Assembly (NCBI GenBank): GCA_041392785.1
Contig: JAWKLK010000008.1
Location: 124,001 to 188,000 of the forward strand
DNA from: OLB9 sp041392785
GTDB lineage: Bacteria > Bacteroidota > Bacteroidia > Chitinophagales > Saprospiraceae
DNA: 64,000 nucleotides
Reading direction: 5' to 3'
A program made the translations under genes and the position numbers. This document shows, one piece after another, positions 60,948-64,000 of this stretch; position 1 is the stretch's first letter; each line of letters begins with the position of its first letter. Below the pieces are notes generated by a model. It was not told the DNA's origin. It was given only the letters and a program-made list of their open reading frames with translations, and ran no database searches.

Positions 60948-61937
60948 GTGGAAACTTGCTTAATCACAGGTGCAAATGGATTTATTGGCACAAAACTGGT
61001 AGAACAGGCGAAGGAAGCCGGTTTACACGTACTAGCAGCTGTACGAAAAACCAGTAATCTTGAGCAACTTCTTTCATTGGGGGTTGAAATAGTTTATGTT
61101 GATTATACAAACTTTGACACGATGCGATCAAGCTTGGCGCCATACAAGTTCGATTATGTCATCCATAATGCAGGTCTCACAAAGACGATTGATTCGAAAG
61201 AATTTTACAAAGTAAATGTTTTGAACACCAAGCACCTTATAGATGCAATATTATCGAACAAAATCCCAATAAAAAAATTTGTATTTATAAGTTCATTGGC
61301 TGCATTCGGCCCTTCGGACCTGCAACCTGATGGATTGGTGAGTAATTCGAGTATCCCTCATCCCGTTACAGAATATGGTCGAAGTAAACTGGAAGCTGAA
61401 AAAGTGGTACAAGAATATGAAGATTTTCCATATATTTTTATTCGTCCCACTGCGGTCTATGGTCCCGGAGAAAAGGATCTATTTCAAGTATTTGAAATGG
61501 TAAAAAGTGGATTTGTTTTCCTTGCCAAAGTCAAAAATCAAATGGCAACTTTTGTACATGTAGATGATTTGACAAATGTGATTTTAAAAGCTATGTTCTC
61601 ATCGGTCATAAAAGATGGTTTTTTTGTAACAGACGGTCAGGAATATGCTACCCTAGATTTCCCGAAAGTTATTGGAAAAGTAATGCACTCCAAGTATATC
61701 CTCATTGCTCTGCCGATATTTTTCTTAAAATTTGTAGCTTTCATTTCAGAAAGTATTTCCAAAATTACGAAGAAGCCTACTCCAATAAATCTGGACAAAG
61801 TCAACGAATTCAAAGCAAAGTCTTGGGCTTGTGACATGGATTATACTATTAAAAGTTTAGGCTATACTCCACAAATATTACTTGAGCATGGTGTGAAAGA
61901 TACATTAAACTATTATAAAAAAAATAACCTTTTGTGA
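60948..61937 (+). CDS. NAD-dependent epimerase-family reductase, candidate ceramide reductase
   Basis: A 329-residue extended SDR: TGANGFIGTKLVEQ near residue 7, HNAGLTKTID near residue 74, and YGRSKLEAEKVV (Y-x-x-x-K) near residue 144, then PTAVYGPGE. The start is GTG at 60948. Between the GNAT gene and the lipid kinase, it is positioned to reduce a 3-keto group on the ceramide precursor, as CerR does in Caulobacter, also an epimerase-family protein. The C-terminus overlaps the kinase start by four bases (GTGA). Confidence 0.7.
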   Translation: METCLITGANGFIGTKLVEQAKEAGLHVLAAVRKTSNLEQLLSLGVEIVYVDYTNFDTMRSSLAPYKFDYVIHNAGLTKTIDSKEFYKVNVLNTKHLIDAILSNKIPIKKFVFISSLAAFGPSDLQPDGLVSNSSIPHPVTEYGRSKLEAEKVVQEYEDFPYIFIRPTAVYGPGEKDLFQVFEMVKSGFVFLAKVKNQMATFVHVDDLTNVILKAMFSSVIKDGFFVTDGQEYATLDFPKVIGKVMHSKYILIALPIFFLKFVAFISESISKITKKPTPINLDKVNEFKAKSWACDMDYTIKSLGYTPQILLEHGVKDTLNYYKKNNLL

Positions 61938-62833
61938 TCTCCGGAAAAAAAATCCGTTGCATAATAAATCCGTTTTCTGGTTCTGGCCAGAGAAATGAAG
62001 TAGCTGACACCTTGCAAAGATGGTCAAAAGAGCAGCAAGTAGATTTAGATATTGTGTTTACAGATGGGAAAGATCATGCTACTTATCTAACTGATGACGC
62101 CGTCAATCAAGCATACTTTGCAGTAATTGCAGTAGGTGGAGATGGCACAATTCATGAAGTGAGCAAAGCACTGGTTAATAAAGAAACTGCATTCGCCGTC
62201 ATTCCGCAGGGCTCAGGCAATGGATTTTGCTATCACATAGGTATAAATCGAAATATTGACAAAGCACTACAATACATAAATCAAGGTCAAATAACCATGA
62301 TAGACAGTGGAATCATCAATGGTACGACACATTTTATTAATCTTGCGGGCATTGGAATAGATGGAAAAGTAGCTTACCTTACTAAAAAAAATACGAGAAG
62401 AGGATTCTTCCCTTACTTCATGAATGCTATCGCAGAAAGTACGCACTTTAAATTCCAAAAATTAAAAATCAATTTTGATGACGAAGAATTCAATGATGAA
62501 TTTGCACTTGTAGAGATAGCAAATGGCTCTATTTACGGATACGGATTCAACATTGCGCCACGAGCGTCCATATCAGATGGCGTGCTCGATGTGTTGTTAA
62601 TTAAAAAGACTATGGTTCTCAAATATCTTTCGCTTATTCCAAAAATGCTGACCAATAATATCGATACAAGCCCACATGTGATTTATAGAAGGAGCAAAAA
62701 AGTCCGCATTTCAACTGATGAAGAGTATTTCTTTCACCTTGATGGTGAGGGTTTTATTGGCAACACAGATTTAACTTTTGAAATCTTACCAAAATCTATT
62801 AAAATATTAGCTCCAAATTCAATACATTTGTAA
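61934..62833 (+). CDS. Diacylglycerol/sphingolipid kinase family enzyme
   Basis: A 299-residue DAGK-catalytic-domain protein: CIINPFSGSGQRNEV at the N-terminus, VIAVGGDGTIHEVSKAL with the GGDGT nucleotide-binding motif near residue 72, and PQGSGNGFCYHIGI near residue 95. The C-terminal lid has LDGEG. The start is GTG, overlapping the epimerase by four bases. Family members phosphorylate diacylglycerol, sphingosine or ceramide. The operon context favours a sphingoid base or ceramide as substrate, but YegS-like or DgkB-like use remains possible. Confidence 0.78.
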   Translation: MISGKKIRCIINPFSGSGQRNEVADTLQRWSKEQQVDLDIVFTDGKDHATYLTDDAVNQAYFAVIAVGGDGTIHEVSKALVNKETAFAVIPQGSGNGFCYHIGINRNIDKALQYINQGQITMIDSGIINGTTHFINLAGIGIDGKVAYLTKKNTRRGFFPYFMNAIAESTHFKFQKLKINFDDEEFNDEFALVEIANGSIYGYGFNIAPRASISDGVLDVLLIKKTMVLKYLSLIPKMLTNNIDTSPHVIYRRSKKVRISTDEEYFFHLDGEGFIGNTDLTFEILPKSIKILAPNSIHL

Positions 62834-62852
62834 CTCTATATTAATACCCATC

Positions 62853-63941
62853 ATGAAACATCTCAATGTCTTGGTAATAATAGGAGGACAATCTCCTGAA
62901 CATCAAATTTCCCTAATTTCTGGCAAAAACATTATCGAAAATCTTGACCGAGAAAAATACAAGGTTAAAATTGTAGGGATACAGCCCAATGGAAAATGGA
63001 AATATTATGGAGAGTCAAAATTCTTAAAGAATGCCGGTAATCCCGACAAAATAAAGTTGACTAATAGTAAAATTGAGGTCTGTATAGTACAGAAAAATAC
63101 TGGTCATCACTTGATTAATGTTAAAAATGGCAAAAAAATCGCTAAAATTGACGTAGTCTTCCCTGTTTTACATGGAAGAAATGGTGAAGATGGCACTATC
63201 CAAGGTTATTTTAGAATGATTGGTATTCCATTTGTTGGGACAGATGTTGCGGCATCTGCCATAGGTATGGATAAAGATATATCAAAAAGACTTTGGAGAG
63301 ATGCTGGAATTCCTATTGCCAAGTATGTAGTTTTGGACCATTCCAATAAAGAAAATGAAACGTATACTTCTCTTTCTAAAAAATTAGGAAAGGTGATGTT
63401 TATAAAACCTGCAAATACAGGCTCGGCTGTAGGTGTAAATAAAGTTACAAATGAGAACGAATTTTTGCATGCAGTAGAAAATGCCTTTCTCTATGATCGT
63501 AAAATACTAGCGGAAGAAGCTATAGACTGTATAGAAGTGGAATGTGCAGTCTTAGGATATCGAGATGTACAAGCATCTATTTTAGGAAGTCTGAAGGCTA
63601 CGCAAGAATTTTACACTTATGATGCAAAGTATTTGGATGAAGATGGTGCCAAATTCGAAATTCCAGCTAAAATACCCATAAAATTGCGTAACGAATTGCG
63701 TCGTACTGCTGTGAAAGCCTTCCAAGCCATAGGAGGAGAAGGATTATCACGTGTTGATTTTTTCCTTAAAAATGACAACACTTTCGTGCTTAATGAAATC
63801 AATACTATGCCAGGTTTTACTAGTATTTCTATGTATCCAAAATTATGGGCAGCTACTGATCTTCCAATAAGAGATTTACTTGACAAATTAATTCTACTAA
63901 GCATAGAAAGATTTTTAGATCAAGAACAAAGGCAAAATTAA
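62853..63941 (+). CDS. ddl: D-alanine--D-alanine ligase
   Basis: A 362-residue Ddl of the ATP-grasp fold: IGGQSPEHQISLISG at the N-terminus, VFPVLHGRNGEDGTIQGYF near residue 106, GMDKDISKRLWRDAGIP near 140, FIKPANTGSAVGVNKV near 181, and VLNEINTMPGFTSISMYP near residue 313. It joins two D-Ala for peptidoglycan synthesis. It starts 19 bases after the lipid kinase on the same strand, so it is probably part of, or read through from, the sphingolipid operon. The last 59 bases of the window contain no further feature. Confidence 0.93.
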   Translation: MKHLNVLVIIGGQSPEHQISLISGKNIIENLDREKYKVKIVGIQPNGKWKYYGESKFLKNAGNPDKIKLTNSKIEVCIVQKNTGHHLINVKNGKKIAKIDVVFPVLHGRNGEDGTIQGYFRMIGIPFVGTDVAASAIGMDKDISKRLWRDAGIPIAKYVVLDHSNKENETYTSLSKKLGKVMFIKPANTGSAVGVNKVTNENEFLHAVENAFLYDRKILAEEAIDCIEVECAVLGYRDVQASILGSLKATQEFYTYDAKYLDEDGAKFEIPAKIPIKLRNELRRTAVKAFQAIGGEGLSRVDFFLKNDNTFVLNEINTMPGFTSISMYPKLWAATDLPIRDLLDKLILLSIERFLDQEQRQN

Positions 63942-64000
63942 AACTTTTTAATCTCTTTCGAGGTTAAAAGTTGTATATGAAATTATTTCAGGAATTCTTA

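Noticed and set aside
1..64000. CRISPR arrays, rRNA or tRNA genes, complete insertion sequences, prophage
   Set aside because: No regularly spaced short repeats, no cloverleaf-like or rRNA-like conserved stretches and no transposase, integrase or phage structural genes were seen on either strand.

Overview
The window is AT-rich DNA from a Bacteroidota bacterium, most likely a Saprospiraceae-type member. The evidence is TAnnTTTG-type -7 promoter boxes, no obvious Shine-Dalgarno sites, type IX secretion (T9SS) sorting domains of both type A and type B (gliding-motility C-terminus with PKD repeats), HmuY-like and TonB-dependent outer-membrane proteins, a GWxTD protein, futalosine-pathway menaquinone synthesis and a sphingolipid (serine palmitoyltransferase) cluster. 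I see no rRNA, tRNA, CRISPR array or intact insertion sequence.

Layout. 0-3.4 kb: a winged-helix regulator with a palindromic operator, creD, and a GWxTD protein. 3.5-9.1 kb: an accessory strip of small secreted proteins and lipoproteins, mixed with remnants of Rhs/YD-repeat polymorphic toxins: a pre-toxin plus toxin tip coupled to a lipoprotein, YD-repeat scraps, a broken NlpC/CHAP-like tip, a paralogous secreted pair and a hairpin leader repeat. 9.2-23.5 kb: mostly conserved genes: a GT-C/TPR membrane protein, dprA, a WbqC-like protein, a dynamin-like GTPase with two frameshifts, mqnE, a glycosyltransferase interrupted by TGA, an SMP-30-like lipoprotein, recF and a DciA-like gene, then a HmuY-like T9SS protein with a TonB receptor. 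23.5-27.9 kb: a Fic relic, dps, a frameshifted beta-propeller gene, and a BRO-N/Fic fusion.

27.9-50.9 kb: an accessory block of short-chain dehydrogenases (SDRs), SnoaL-like and monooxygenase-like small proteins, a DJ-1-family protein, a VOC protein, a bestrophin, a DODA-type dioxygenase and a TPR-adenylate cyclase. It carries three HxlR regulators, two AraC regulators and one MarR regulator, and several of these stand beside clear inverted-repeat operators. Two genes here are broken (a cytochrome b561-like gene and an SDR). 51-57 kb: a T9SS type B PKD protein and a TonB receptor unit. 57.1-64 kb: thioesterase and lipB, then a tight operon of serine palmitoyltransferase, a GNAT-like protein, an NAD-dependent epimerase, a lipid kinase and ddl. 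That operon looks like a ceramide synthesis and phosphorylation unit beside cell-wall synthesis.

The window has an unusual number of interrupted reading frames (about nine). Some are plainly relics of recombination. Others (dynamin-like, glycosyltransferase, cytochrome b561, propeller) carry only one or two lesions and could be recent mutations or assembly errors.
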